Below are positions 7,070-16,608 of a stretch of DNA of 40,776 nucleotides, one piece after another. Origin of the DNA: Candidatus Aminicenantota bacterium (GTDB taxonomy: Bacteria; Acidobacteriota; Aminicenantia; UBA2199); assembly GCA_026393835.1 (NCBI GenBank), contig JAPKZK010000117.1:1-40776 (forward strand), written 5' to 3'. The notes under the pieces were generated by a model. It was given only the letters and a program-made list of their open reading frames with translations. It was not told where the DNA came from and searched no databases. How positions within the stretch are numbered: the first letter of the stretch is position 1; every line of letters begins with the position of its first letter. Made by a program: the position numbers and the translations under genes.

Positions 7070-8374
7070 TTAGCCTGCCCCGCGTGCCCGAAGCCTTGCT
7101 TTCACCTGCCGCCAATATTCGATGCGCTCTTTGATCTTCTTCTCAAATCCCATTTGATAGGGCTCGTAAAAATCTTCTTCCTCCACTTCCTCAGGCATGG
7201 TCTTCATAATCGTCGTCTTCTCCGGGAAATCATGGGCGTAAACATACCCCTTCCCAGCCCCCTTCCGCGCCGCCAGGAAATCGGACGGATTAATAATATG
7301 CCAGGGTATATTCGCCTGTTTGTATTTCTCCGCGATTTGTTTCATTTTCTTTTCCAAAATATACAGGGAATTGCTCTTGGGCGCCGACGCCAAATAAACG
7401 GCTGCTTCTGTTAAAAATAGGTCCCCCTCCGGCTGCCCTAAAAACTCAAAGGCTTCTTTGGCATTAAGGCAGATTTGCAGCGCTTCAGGGTCGGCAAACC
7501 CGATATCCTCCACGCAAACTCGTATCATCCGCCGTAATATAAACAAGGGGTCTTCCCCTCCCTCCAGCATGCGGTAAAGCCAAAAAAGCGTGGCATCCAC
7601 ATCGGAATTTCTAACGGCTTTGTGAAAAGCGGATATTAACTGGTACCGGTCGTCGCCGGTACGATCATATGACCCGATTTTGTTTTGAATGACTTCCAAT
7701 ACCGTCTGCTCGGTAATGGGCTGATTGCTTTGATGGGATGCATTGAAAATGATTTCCAATAGATTCAATAAGCGCCGGGCATCGCCGGTGGAATAGTTTA
7801 ACAGGATATTTTCCACTATTTCCGGCAGGTTCATATCGAAGCCGGTTTCTGTTTTGATGACTTCGACTCCTTTCCGTAGTATATGGAGGAGGTGTTCGGC
7901 GGTTAGGGGAAAGAATTCGAGTATTTTGAGTCGGGAGAGTAGGGCGCGGTTCATTTTAAAAGCGGGGTTTTCGGTGGTAGTGCCCAGGAGGATGATGTCC
8001 CCGCGTTCGACGTAGGGGAGAAAGGCATCCTGGGCGCTTTTGTTGAAATGGTGGATTTCATCGACGAATAGGACGAGGGGTTTGCCGGTAACCTGTTTTA
8101 TTTCGGCGGCTTTTTTCATCACCAGGCGGACGTCGTCGAGTTTTGAGATAGTGGCGGAGAATTCGGTAGCGGGGAGGTCCATTTCTTTGACGATGATGCG
8201 GGATAGGGTGGTTTTGCCTGTGCCTGGGGGGCCCCAGAAGATGAGGGAGTTTAGTTTTTTGTTTTCGATAAAGGAGCGGATGACTTTGCCGGGGGCGACG
8301 AGGTGTTCTTGTCCCACGAAGGTGTCCAGTGAGGCTGGTCTCAGTTTATCTGCTAATGGGAAAATATTTGTCAT
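7070..8374 (-). CDS. rarA: Replication-associated recombination protein A (AAA+ ATPase)
   Basis: 434 residues of the RarA/MgsA/WRNIP1 family, which acts at stalled replication forks and is related to clamp loaders. Visible: the N-terminal LADKLRPASLDTFVGQEHLV signature, Walker A GPPGTGKTT (48-56), Walker B LVLFVDEIHHF (100-110), sensor 1 GTTTENP (131-137), then the lid and C-terminal tetramerisation regions with FWLYRMLEGGEDPLFILRRM. Length matches the family. No convincing ribosome site precedes the ATG at 8374; the region immediately upstream is hairpin repeat copy F. It lies downstream of purL on the same strand, but two facing hairpin repeats fill the gap, so it may be transcribed separately. 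Confidence 0.95.
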   Translation of the reverse strand: MTNIFPLADKLRPASLDTFVGQEHLVAPGKVIRSFIENKKLNSLIFWGPPGTGKTTLSRIIVKEMDLPATEFSATISKLDDVRLVMKKAAEIKQVTGKPLVLFVDEIHHFNKSAQDAFLPYVERGDIILLGTTTENPAFKMNRALLSRLKILEFFPLTAEHLLHILRKGVEVIKTETGFDMNLPEIVENILLNYSTGDARRLLNLLEIIFNASHQSNQPITEQTVLEVIQNKIGSYDRTGDDRYQLISAFHKAVRNSDVDATLFWLYRMLEGGEDPLFILRRMIRVCVEDIGFADPEALQICLNAKEAFEFLGQPEGDLFLTEAAVYLASAPKSNSLYILEKKMKQIAEKYKQANIPWHIINPSDFLAARKGAGKGYVYAHDFPEKTTIMKTMPEEVEEEDFYEPYQMGFEKKIKERIEYWRQVKARLRARGAG

Positions 8375-8377
8375 ATT

Positions 8378-8440
8378 AAAAGTTTTTGGGGGTCAAGGGA
8401 CCTGTCCATCCGTGATGGTTTTCAAAAAGGTCTCTTGATT
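8378..8440 (-). repeat. Hairpin repeat, copy F
   Basis: On the minus strand: a left arm TCAAGAGACCT, a long loop containing TTTTTGAAAACC, a right arm AGGTCCCTTGA (10 of 11 pairs), then the tail CCCCCAAAAACTTTTAAT leading straight into the rarA start. It faces copy B head to head, 4 bp apart. Confidence 0.55.
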
Positions 8441-8444
8441 CTCT

Positions 8445-8504
8445 TTGCCTCCGGCGGCCAGAAACCTTTTCGAGAAAAGGTTTCTGGACTTCCCAAAGCT
8501 TTTG
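8445..8504 (+). repeat. Hairpin repeat, copy B
   Basis: Head TTGCCTCCGGCGG, then a 14-bp perfect stem CCAGAAACCTTTTC (8458-8471) with GAAAAGGTTTCTGG (8474-8487), a GA loop, and the tail ACTTCCCAAAGCTTTTG. It ends 1 bp before the purL stop codon, in convergent orientation. Confidence 0.75.
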
Positions 8505-8505
8505 T

Positions 8506-11500
8506 TTACCCAAAATAGTCAACCCCCGACTCGAATATCCGCCGGTCCTTGTCGCCCGGTACATTCTTCACTACATTGGTACCACTCCGCTCCGAATGCC
8601 CCATCTTACCCAAAACACGCCCATCAAGACCGGTTATCGCCTCCACCGCATTCATCGACCCATTGGGATTATACGGGAACTCCATCGTTGGGTTCCCCTC
8701 AAGGTCCACATACTGCGACGCCACCTGCCCATTCTTTATTAAATCATTCATGATCTCATCACCGGCAATGAACCGCCCCTCCCCATGCGATACCGCCACC
8801 GTATGAACCGCCCCGACATTAGACCGGCTAAACCACGGCGAAAGCACGGACACCACTTTCGTCCGCACCATGCGCGACACATGCCGACCGATCCAATTAA
8901 ACGTCAACGTGGCGCTCGTCTCCTCCATATCCCGCACCTCGCCGTACGGCAAAAGCCCTAATTTAATCAACGCCTGGAACCCATTACATATTCCCAACAT
9001 CAAACCGTCCCGCTTCTTCAATAGGTCCATCACCGCATCCCGGATATGCGGGTTGCGAAAAACAGCGGCAATGAATTTCCCCGACCCGTCCGGCTCGTCG
9101 CCCGCACTGAACCCACCCGGTATCACCACTATCTGGGAATTAACGATTCTCTCCCGCAAAATTTCCAGGGCTTCGTTAATATCCACCGGCGTAAGGTTGC
9201 GAAATATGAATATGTCCGCCGCCGCACCCGCCCGTTCAAATGCTTTTTGCGTATCATACTCGCAGTTGGTGCCGGGGAAAGCGGTAATCAACACCCGCGG
9301 CCGGGCAATCTTTACCGCGGGCCGAACGGCGCCGCGCCGGGAATAAAAAGGAGTCTTTACCAGCACACCCGGGGTTTCAATATGCGCCGGGAATACGCGC
9401 TCCAGCGGCGCTTCCCACACGGAAAACGCTTCCTCGATGGCGATTTCGATATTATTAATTTTTATTATCGGTTCCGCTGTCGTGCGACCCAATATACGGT
9501 AATCAATGCCGGCCAGGAATTGTTTTACCTCTTCCTCTGATCCCGCGTCCACTTCCAGTACCAGGGACCCGCAATCAGGAGTAAATAAGGAATGTATGTC
9601 CTCTTCACCGGTAAAAGCAAACCCGATGCGATTTCCGAAAGACATTTTAGACAGGGCGGCGGCGATTCCGCCATTGCGCACCGTATGGGCCGATAATATT
9701 TTTCCTTCCCTTATCTTTTTGGTGATTAATGCATAATTTTTTCGCAGCATATCAAACCGCGGTAGGGCGTATTCATCCCGTTCCAGGTTCACATAAACCA
9801 CCACATTGCCCGGTTTCTTGAATTCCGGCGAAATCACGTGATTTACATCCACCGTATCCACGGCAAAAGCAATCAGCGTCGGCGGCACGTCCAGGTCTTT
9901 AAAAGAACCCGACATACTGTCCTTGCCGCCGATGGCCGCAATTTCCAATTCAGTTAGCGCATGATATGCACCTAATAAGGCGCTGAAAGGTTTCCCCCAC
10001 CGTTTCGGGTCCCGGCCCAGTTTTTCAAAATATTCCTGGAGCGTCATGCGGATAGAAGAATAGTCGCCGCCAACAGCCACGATTTTTGCCGCTGCTTCCA
10101 CCACGGCATATACGGCGCCGTGGAAAGGGCTCCACCGGGAAAGCATGGGATTAAAGCCATAGCTCATTACCGTACCGCCGGAAGTATCGCCGGTAAGCGC
10201 GGGGATTTTAGCGGCCATGGCTTCCGAAGGCGTGGCCTGGTACTCGCCGCCAAACGGGAGCAAAACCGAACCGGCCCCCACTGTGCCGTCGAACCGCTCT
10301 ACCAAACCCGCCTGGCTGCAGGTATTTAAATCTTTTAAGTTTTCCAACCAGGCGCTTTTTAAATCTTGCTGTTGCAAAAGACCGGACGCTGCCGACGAGA
10401 CTTTTTCGAAGAAATCGTTTCTGTCATCGGGGGCGGAAACCGTCACATCGGTTGTTTGTCTCACCCCGTGGGCGTCGATAAAGGACCGGGAGATATCCAC
10501 GACGGGCGCATTGCGCCAGGACATTTTCAAACGGTTGCCGTCGGTAACTTTTGCAATTTCCGTGGTTTCCAGGTTTTCTTGCGCCGCCAGGGATTTGAAT
10601 TTATCGACGTTTGCCGGGGCCACCACCACGGCCATGCGTTCCTGGGACTCCGACAGGGCCAATTCCGTGCCGTCCAGGCCCTCGTATTTTTTGGGTACGG
10701 CATCCAGGTTGATTTCCAGGCCCTCGGCCAGTTCGCCGATGGCCACGGAAACGCCCCCGGCGCCGAAATCATTGCTTCTCTTGATTATTTTGGTAACTTC
10801 CGGGTTGCGGAACAGTCGCTGTAGTTTTCGTTCTTCCGGGGCATTGCCTTTTTGTACTTCGGCCCCGGCGGTATGGATGGAGTCTTCATTATGTTCCCTG
10901 GAAGAGCCGGTGGCGCCGCCGATGCCGTCGCGGCCGGTGCGTCCGCCCACCAGGAGGATGATATCCCCGGGGGCGGGTTCTTCGCGGACGACATTCTTTT
11001 GCGGGACGGCGCCGATGACGGCGCCCACTTCCATGCGTTTGGCAATGTAGCCGTCATCGTAAATTTCCGAAACCAGGCCCGTGGCCAGGCCGATCTGGTT
11101 GCCGTAGGAACTGTAACCGTGTGCGGCTTCGGTGGTGATTTTTCGCTGCGGCAGTTTACCCGGCAGGGTGTCTTCGATGCGGCCGCAGGGGTTGCCGCTG
11201 CCGGTGACGCGCATGGCCTGGTAAACGAAAGCACGCCCGGATAAGGGGTCCCGGATGGCGCCGCCCAGGCAGGTGGCTGCGCCGCCAAAAGGCTCGATCT
11301 CGGTGGGGTGGTTGTGGGTTTCGTTTTTAAACATAATCAGCCATTTTTCCCTTTGACCGTTGACTTCCATGTCGCGCACGATGCTGCAAGCATTATTCTC
11401 AGCGGAAACTTCCAGGTCCGCTAATTTCCCTTTGGCGCGCATTTCTTTCATGCTCATGACGGCGATGTTCATCAGGCTGATATCTTTCTCTTTACCCGGG

Positions 11501-12294
11501 TAGATGAGAGCATACGCTTCCAGGTATTTTTCATAGGCGCGGGCAATGGGGGTGGAAAAATAGGCAGGTTCGATTTCCACTTGATCGATGCGGGTGGTGA
11601 AAGTGGTGTGGCGGCAGTGATCGGACCAGTAGGTGTCCAGCATTTTAATTTCCGTGATCGTGGGGTCGCGTTTTTCTTCCTCTTTGAAATATTTTCGGCA
11701 AAGTTGTAAATCCTGGGGGCTCATGGCCAGGCCGCGGGATTGGCGGAATTCTTCCAGTTCGGCGTCGGATTTGCGGATAAATCCGGATAATATTTCCACA
11801 TTTGCCGGGGTCTCGATTTCCATTTGCAGGGTTCCCGGTTTTTTTAGAGCTGCCTCATGGGAATCCACGGGGTTGATCAAATACTTCTTTATTTTAAGGA
11901 AATCATTTTCAGATATATTGCCCTGGAGGATAATGATATCGGCGGCGGCGATGATTGGGTTTTTCCCCAGGGTAATGATCCGGATGCACTGGGCGGCGGA
12001 ATCGGCGCGCTGGTCGTATTGGCCCGGCAGGTATTCCACCGCGATGATCCGGTCGTTTTTGCCGGAGGGCAGTTCTTCGTCATAGGCGAGGTCCAGCGGG
12101 GGTTCGGATAGGATGGTGGAACGGGCGGCAAGATATTCCTCGTCGGTAATTCCCGCGATATCGTACCGTTTTAATTTTTTCAGGCCGGTTAATCCTTTAA
12201 TTCCGAGGTTTTCCTCCAGGTCGCGGCGGAGGTTTTCCGCTTCGCCGTTAAATTCTTTTTTCTTTTCGACATAAATGCGTCTGATGAGACTCAT
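8506..12294 (-). CDS. purL: Phosphoribosylformylglycinamidine synthase, long single-chain form
   Basis: 1262 residues. Catalyses the fourth step of purine synthesis: ATP- and glutamine-dependent conversion of FGAR to FGAM. The long form contains everything in one chain: an N-terminal PurS-like part, two AIR-synthase-type halves (TYWSDHCRHTTFTTRI at about 222-236, then KNETHNHPTEIEPFGGAAT), and a C-terminal class I glutamine amidotransferase with FPGTNCEYD, PGGFSAGDE, LGICNGFQ (nucleophile C1103) and GHSER (H1233, E1235). Length is close to the E. coli enzyme. The ribosome site AAGGAAAGG precedes the ATG. The restriction-modification gene ends 22 bp upstream on the same strand, so read-through is likely. 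Confidence 0.97.
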   Translation of the reverse strand: MSLIRRIYVEKKKEFNGEAENLRRDLEENLGIKGLTGLKKLKRYDIAGITDEEYLAARSTILSEPPLDLAYDEELPSGKNDRIIAVEYLPGQYDQRADSAAQCIRIITLGKNPIIAAADIIILQGNISENDFLKIKKYLINPVDSHEAALKKPGTLQMEIETPANVEILSGFIRKSDAELEEFRQSRGLAMSPQDLQLCRKYFKEEEKRDPTITEIKMLDTYWSDHCRHTTFTTRIDQVEIEPAYFSTPIARAYEKYLEAYALIYPGKEKDISLMNIAVMSMKEMRAKGKLADLEVSAENNACSIVRDMEVNGQREKWLIMFKNETHNHPTEIEPFGGAATCLGGAIRDPLSGRAFVYQAMRVTGSGNPCGRIEDTLPGKLPQRKITTEAAHGYSSYGNQIGLATGLVSEIYDDGYIAKRMEVGAVIGAVPQKNVVREEPAPGDIILLVGGRTGRDGIGGATGSSREHNEDSIHTAGAEVQKGNAPEERKLQRLFRNPEVTKIIKRSNDFGAGGVSVAIGELAEGLEINLDAVPKKYEGLDGTELALSESQERMAVVVAPANVDKFKSLAAQENLETTEIAKVTDGNRLKMSWRNAPVVDISRSFIDAHGVRQTTDVTVSAPDDRNDFFEKVSSAASGLLQQQDLKSAWLENLKDLNTCSQAGLVERFDGTVGAGSVLLPFGGEYQATPSEAMAAKIPALTGDTSGGTVMSYGFNPMLSRWSPFHGAVYAVVEAAAKIVAVGGDYSSIRMTLQEYFEKLGRDPKRWGKPFSALLGAYHALTELEIAAIGGKDSMSGSFKDLDVPPTLIAFAVDTVDVNHVISPEFKKPGNVVVYVNLERDEYALPRFDMLRKNYALITKKIREGKILSAHTVRNGGIAAALSKMSFGNRIGFAFTGEEDIHSLFTPDCGSLVLEVDAGSEEEVKQFLAGIDYRILGRTTAEPIIKINNIEIAIEEAFSVWEAPLERVFPAHIETPGVLVKTPFYSRRGAVRPAVKIARPRVLITAFPGTNCEYDTQKAFERAGAAADIFIFRNLTPVDINEALEILRERIVNSQIVVIPGGFSAGDEPDGSGKFIAAVFRNPHIRDAVMDLLKKRDGLMLGICNGFQALIKLGLLPYGEVRDMEETSATLTFNWIGRHVSRMVRTKVVSVLSPWFSRSNVGAVHTVAVSHGEGRFIAGDEIMNDLIKNGQVASQYVDLEGNPTMEFPYNPNGSMNAVEAITGLDGRVLGKMGHSERSGTNVVKNVPGDKDRRIFESGVDYFG

Positions 12295-12316
12295 AGGTTA
12301 TCCTTTCCTTGCTAAG

Positions 12317-15300
12317 TTATATATCTGCCAACAGGCTTTCTTCCACCCGGGGGTAGAGGCGATCAATTTTTTGTTGGTATTGGCCGGTCAGTTCCAGAGC
12401 CCTGGCTATCCGGATATAATGATGGATATCTTGAAGGGAAAGGGCCTGGCCTTTACGGTCTTTGAGCCATTTATCCATGACCTGGTAACCGCCCATACGG
12501 TACTCCCAGATTTCCTGGGGAATGTTGGAAAAATATTGCTCTTTATTAATGTATACGTTGTTGTCACTGTATTTTATTTTCTCCACGTGGTTGGTGCCGG
12601 GTTTTTCAAAGCGGGAAAGGGTGTTATCCAGCTCCGGCGATTTCATCAGGTGGATTTCGGCCAGCGCCTTTCCCAATAATCCCAGTTCGAGAAAAAGTGG
12701 ATAATCGGTGGTAAAGGGAACGCGGGGGAAATCGTTTTTTAAGAGTTCGGCGTATTTCTCCCGGTAAATATCGGAATAGAGGACGGCATAGATGTAATAA
12801 AAGATATCTTCCGCGGCGACGGCAACCGTCTGCTTACTCTTTTTCATAAAACCGGTTTGCAGGTCCTGGAAAATTTTTTGGTTAATATTGGGCTGCCGGT
12901 TTTGCTGATCCGCTTTATGGTTAAATAGGTCTTTTTTGTTTTTATCGGGGTAAGTATATAGGGGAAAAACAAATCCATTATTTGAGGTACTGGGGGACAT
13001 GCATATCACTTCCACTATATTATTTGAAACCTGGGCATGCTTAAATTTCTCACCTTTGGTAAGACGTGATGTTATCATTGCAATATTATCTTTTTCAAGC
13101 ATATGCCGCATCACTTCCGGCCTGGGTCTACACATGAATCCGCTTGAGTTCCCGGTATAATAAGTATAGCGAATATCAAAAGGCCGGTACAGGATGGGTA
13201 CGATATTCTCGCTGTGGAGGCCACTTTTAATTAAATCCTGTTGGGCCAGTTGAACCTTCCACTCGTGTACGTCCGGTCCCAGGTCATAAATAACCCTGGC
13301 TTCCTCCGGCGCTAATTTTGCAAATTGGCTGACGGTTCTGAATGCCTTTTCCGGGGTGTCATGGATGGTTAATTCATCCCTGGCAGTGACAATGCCCACA
13401 CTGTAAACCGGGAAAATATCCGTGATTTTGCTATATGCCGCGTATAAACTATCTAAGTGATCGCTGCGGGGGGTAAAGAGATAAAATTCGGATGCGGGGG
13501 ATAAATTCTGCCAGGGAATGGAATCGATATCGTTCTCGTTGAGCCGCCGGTATTTGCTTTCCCGCAGTCCCCACATATCGGCATGATGAACGATGCAGTT
13601 CTTTTCCCGCCGGTTTTTCCCCCCTTTCTTGATCATCAGGACAATGGACACACCCTGTCGGATATCGAATACGTTTTCATCTTTGCTTCCATCGGGGCAG
13701 CGCTCCTTTTTGAGCGAATTGCCGTGTAAATCCAGCAGGTAAATCTCATCAAAGCTCTTCATCAACGATTGGCGCATACCCCGGAAAGTGGGATTATCCA
13801 TGTAACTGTGGTTGGTGATGAAACCCAGTACGCCTTCGCCGTTTTGATCCAGCTTCCACTGGGCAAAACGGATGAATTTCACATAATCGTCCTGCAGCCA
13901 TTTGGGGTTTTTTTCGCCTAACGGTTTCCCGTCCACCCGGTAATATTCCTTCATTTCCGTGGAAATCCATTCCCCGGTGTTGGAAGAGTGCCCCGAATAA
14001 GGCGGGTTGCCCAGGATAACCAGGATGGGGGTTTGTTTCTTAACTTTCCCGGCCAGCTTTGATTCGAGGGAAAGGGTGGAGATGCCGGGGAGATCGGTTT
14101 GCGCAATATCCTCCATCTCCAGGGTATTGGTCAAGTAGAGATTGAAACGTTCGCCTTCGGGTAAGCGGAAACCCATCTCATCTAAAACATAAGACATCTT
14201 CAGGTGACCGACGGCATAAGGGGCCATCATCAGTTCAAACGCATAGAAGTTTTGCATTAGGTGACCGCGGATGAATTGTTCTTTTACGCCCTGTCCATAT
14301 TTGCCGGTATATTCTTCTAAAGCCAGTTTGGCGGCTTCGGTGATAAAAGTGAGAGTGCCGGCCGCCGGGTCGAAGATATTGATGTGGATGTCCGCCAGCC
14401 CGTCGGGTTTTTGGAATTTCTCCTTGAGAACCCGGTTCACGGAGCGAACGATAAATGAGACTACCGGTTCCGGGGTGTAATAGACGCCGCGCTTCTCGCG
14501 GAGAACCGGGTTGTACTGGCCCAGGAAGGTCTCATAGAAATGAACGATGGGGTCTTCGCCTTTGCCTTCGTGGTAAAATTCCTTTAATATAACTTCGACC
14601 TCGACGGAAGCCAATACTTCGGCGATATCGTCGATGATCCAGGCCAGTTGTTCCGGTATCTTTCCGATGGAAATATATTCAAACACGTCGTGTAATATGC
14701 CGATTGTTTGGGGAATGTATTGGATGGCATTTTTGCGGTTGAATTCCCCGGGGCAGCGGGTGCGGGCGGCGAATAAACCGTAAGTAATCGTCTGGGAATA
14801 GAGGTCGGCAAAGCTCTCTTCCTTTAAGTCCAGGATAAGATATTGTTTGAAGGCTTTGAAGTAGCCCAGGATAGGGTTGGATTTGTCGTATCTGTCGGCG
14901 GATGTTTCTTTTAACTCCTCGATGACCACTTGATCGCGCAAGAAGCGGGTGCGTTTTGCCAGTTCACCGGCAAGCCGGCGGGCGTTAAGGCCCCTGGGAA
15001 AGGTAAAGGAGAAAAACTTTTCTAAGAGTTCCAGGAACAGGTCCTGGTTTTCCAACACCGGTTTTGCGCCCAATTCCACCAGGGTATGTCGCCGTCCGAC
15101 GGCCGCCTGACCGGTAAATATTCCTTCGCGGTAAAAGCGGAATTCCAGGAAATTGGTCAGGATGAAGTTAGGGAATATATCGATATAGCGCTTAACCTGT
15201 TCGCTCTTTTCCACATCGTCAAGGTCGGTCTCCGGTTTTTTGGCTTCGATATAGCCGGTGATTTTCGATTTGCCGTCCCAGACGCGGAAATCGGGGTTCC

Positions 15301-15475
15301 CGCCTTCGGTTTTGCGCGGCATGGTGGTAACGGATATTTGCTGTTGCCCCAGGCGCCCGGCGATTTCAGAAATCAAGCGGTTTAAGTGTTCGTAATAACT
15401 TTCTTCCCTGGCGTCTCCCCGGGAGAATATGCAAAAAATTTCGTTTAAATAGTCGTTCATTGTTTTCTTAATCAT
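12317..15475 (-). CDS. Type ISP-like restriction-modification enzyme without a helicase
   Basis: 1052 residues in one chain. The N-terminal nuclease has a PD-(D/E)XK core: NPDFRVWDGK (D62) and GYIEAKKP (E77-x-K79). A helical linker leads to an N6-adenine methyltransferase with GVYYTPEPVV (330-339), SAM motif DPAAGTLTF (369-377) and catalytic NPPY (490-493). The C-terminal target-recognition part has the YRPFDIRYTYYTGNSSGF (763-780) and RPRPEVMRHML signature of the type ISP specificity domain. Classical type ISP enzymes are about 1,500-1,600 residues with an SF2 helicase between nuclease and methylase; that motor is absent, so it would act more like a type IIG enzyme. Its promoter predicts a leaderless message. 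Recognition site unknown. Confidence 0.88.
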   Translation of the reverse strand: MIKKTMNDYLNEIFCIFSRGDAREESYYEHLNRLISEIAGRLGQQQISVTTMPRKTEGGNPDFRVWDGKSKITGYIEAKKPETDLDDVEKSEQVKRYIDIFPNFILTNFLEFRFYREGIFTGQAAVGRRHTLVELGAKPVLENQDLFLELLEKFFSFTFPRGLNARRLAGELAKRTRFLRDQVVIEELKETSADRYDKSNPILGYFKAFKQYLILDLKEESFADLYSQTITYGLFAARTRCPGEFNRKNAIQYIPQTIGILHDVFEYISIGKIPEQLAWIIDDIAEVLASVEVEVILKEFYHEGKGEDPIVHFYETFLGQYNPVLREKRGVYYTPEPVVSFIVRSVNRVLKEKFQKPDGLADIHINIFDPAAGTLTFITEAAKLALEEYTGKYGQGVKEQFIRGHLMQNFYAFELMMAPYAVGHLKMSYVLDEMGFRLPEGERFNLYLTNTLEMEDIAQTDLPGISTLSLESKLAGKVKKQTPILVILGNPPYSGHSSNTGEWISTEMKEYYRVDGKPLGEKNPKWLQDDYVKFIRFAQWKLDQNGEGVLGFITNHSYMDNPTFRGMRQSLMKSFDEIYLLDLHGNSLKKERCPDGSKDENVFDIRQGVSIVLMIKKGGKNRREKNCIVHHADMWGLRESKYRRLNENDIDSIPWQNLSPASEFYLFTPRSDHLDSLYAAYSKITDIFPVYSVGIVTARDELTIHDTPEKAFRTVSQFAKLAPEEARVIYDLGPDVHEWKVQLAQQDLIKSGLHSENIVPILYRPFDIRYTYYTGNSSGFMCRPRPEVMRHMLEKDNIAMITSRLTKGEKFKHAQVSNNIVEVICMSPSTSNNGFVFPLYTYPDKNKKDLFNHKADQQNRQPNINQKIFQDLQTGFMKKSKQTVAVAAEDIFYYIYAVLYSDIYREKYAELLKNDFPRVPFTTDYPLFLELGLLGKALAEIHLMKSPELDNTLSRFEKPGTNHVEKIKYSDNNVYINKEQYFSNIPQEIWEYRMGGYQVMDKWLKDRKGQALSLQDIHHYIRIARALELTGQYQQKIDRLYPRVEESLLADI

Positions 15476-15480
15476 CGTAT

Positions 15481-15511
15481 ATTATATACCATTTTCCAGT
15501 ATGAATATCAA
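15481..15511 (-). promoter_or_regulatory. Promoter of the type ISP-like gene, probably leaderless
   Basis: On the minus strand TATAAT (15481-15486) ends 5 nt before the ATG at 15475. A TTGATA (15506-15511) lies 19 bp from TATAAT, or 17 bp from the overlapping TATATA. No ribosome site fits between, so the mRNA should start at or next to the start codon. Confidence 0.55.
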
Positions 15512-15570
15512 GATGCATTGACAACTAAGGGGACCCCAACAAATTTTCCCATATTTTTTTCAGGGACCGG

Positions 15571-15599
15571 TTGACTTTATATGCTAATTCTGGTAAAAA
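15571..15599 (+). promoter_or_regulatory. Promoter of the Cys-cluster gene
   Basis: TTGACT (15571-15576), a 17-bp spacer ending in TGG (extended -10 context), then TAAAAA (15594-15599). A 21-codon ORF with an ATG at 15607, 7 nt past the -10 box, overlaps the start of the next gene and ends at 15672; it might be a leaderless leader peptide. Confidence 0.45.
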
Positions 15600-15649
15600 G
15601 ATAGGCATGACGCTGTTGATAAATTTCTTTTTAAGAGTCGAAGTGGAAA

Positions 15650-16180
15650 ATGAAAATAGTGCGGGATATTAATCGGATAAAACAGTTGACGCTGCAAAAA
15701 GAAGAAGAGGACTGGGGGTTTCGCTCGTTTTTAAAAACCTGCGGCATCCCCGCTAAGAAAATCGATAATATCGTTCACCGACTTTATGATCAAATCTCTT
15801 CCATGATCGACTGCGCCGCCTGCGGCAATTGCTGCAAAGAAATCCTACCGGTGCTCAAAGATATCGACATCGCCAATATGGCCGGTGGGTCAAAGATGAA
15901 CATCGCTGATTTTAAAAAAAAATACCTAGTCAAAGCCAGGGAGACGGTAGGTTATACCTTCAATACCAACCCCTGTCCTTTCCTGGTAAATAATCGCTGC
16001 TCAATGCATAATTTCCGGCCGGACGACTGTCGTTCGTTTCCACATCTTCATAAGAGCGACTTCACTTCAAGGACCATCAGCGTCATTCACAATTGTTCCA
16101 TCTGCCCCATTGTCTTTAATGTTTATGAGAAAATGAAACATAAAATCTGGGCGATGGATGTCTTCGAGGATTCTTATTAA
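15650..16180 (+). CDS. YkgJ-family cysteine-cluster protein (putative zinc/iron-chelating)
   Basis: 176 residues of the CxxCxxCC-type YkgJ family. The first cluster is CAACGNCCKE (C55, C58, C61, C62). The second is NPCPFLVNNRCSMHNFRPDDC, followed by RSFPHL. Later CSIC residues near the C-terminus may add ligands. The family is annotated as binding Fe or Zn but has no agreed function; some members sit with methyltransferases or flagellar genes, which is not the case here. The ribosome site is weak (AAGTGG). Same strand as the Hfq-like gene, 98 bp downstream, which has its own strong promoter. Confidence 0.8.
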   Translation: MKIVRDINRIKQLTLQKEEEDWGFRSFLKTCGIPAKKIDNIVHRLYDQISSMIDCAACGNCCKEILPVLKDIDIANMAGGSKMNIADFKKKYLVKARETVGYTFNTNPCPFLVNNRCSMHNFRPDDCRSFPHLHKSDFTSRTISVIHNCSICPIVFNVYEKMKHKIWAMDVFEDSY

Positions 16181-16215
16181 TTTTTCGTCGCTTGAACAAA
16201 GATGTTTCTTACCCC

Positions 16216-16244
16216 TTGACATTTAGATACTTTTATTCTATTAT
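16216..16244 (+). promoter_or_regulatory. Strong promoter of the Hfq-like/pdxA pair
   Basis: Perfect TTGACA (16216-16221), 17-bp spacer, TATTAT (16239-16244). The leader is about 30 nt and carries AAGGAG (16268-16273), 5 nt before the ATG at 16279. Confidence 0.75.
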
Positions 16245-16278
16245 ATAAGCAATCGATTAAGTGTGAAAAGGAGTTAAA

Positions 16279-16608
16279 ATGACTCGGAAACTGATTAAGC
16301 CTGATCTAAATGAGATCAAAAAGTACCAAAAAAAGGACGCCAAGAAAAAACCACCGCCGGCATATAAGACCCATGCGGAAAATTACTACTATATCAAGCA
16401 GATGAATAACCGCACCCATATGATTATCGCCCTGGTGGACGGTAATTCCTTTAAAGGAAGAATCGAATGGTACGATGAAAAATGCCTCAAGATTAAGACT
16501 GAGGATGGCGAAAACTACATCGTTTTCAAACATTTCATAAAATACATGTTTAAGAATTCCGAATTTGGCGACGAAAGACCAGGACAAGATAAGGATAAAG
16601 ATCAATAA
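16279..16608 (+). CDS. hfq: Hfq-like Sm-domain protein with an extended basic N-terminus
   Basis: 109 residues. Residues 33-92 fit an Hfq-type Sm fold: a helix with YYYIKQMNNRT, the Sm1 strands MIIALVDGNSFKGRIEWYDEKCLKIK, and an Sm2-like stretch YIVFKHFIKYM, where FKH corresponds to the conserved YKH of Hfq. Hfq is a hexameric RNA chaperone that joins small RNAs with mRNAs. Differences from the textbook protein are a 30-residue Lys/Pro-rich N-terminal extension, no usual NLQ opening, an EWYD segment in place of ESFD, and an acidic tail. It has a strong promoter and overlaps pdxA by 44 bp. Family placement is by motif reading; function as a true Hfq is likely but unproven. Confidence 0.75.
   Translation: MTRKLIKPDLNEIKKYQKKDAKKKPPPAYKTHAENYYYIKQMNNRTHMIIALVDGNSFKGRIEWYDEKCLKIKTEDGENYIVFKHFIKYMFKNSEFGDERPGQDKDKDQ

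Noticed and set aside
8870..11288. Long plus-strand ORFs and an alternate minus-frame ORF inside purL
   Set aside because: The minus-strand purL frame has all family motifs. The others are shadows in a GC-richer gene with no recognisable protein features.
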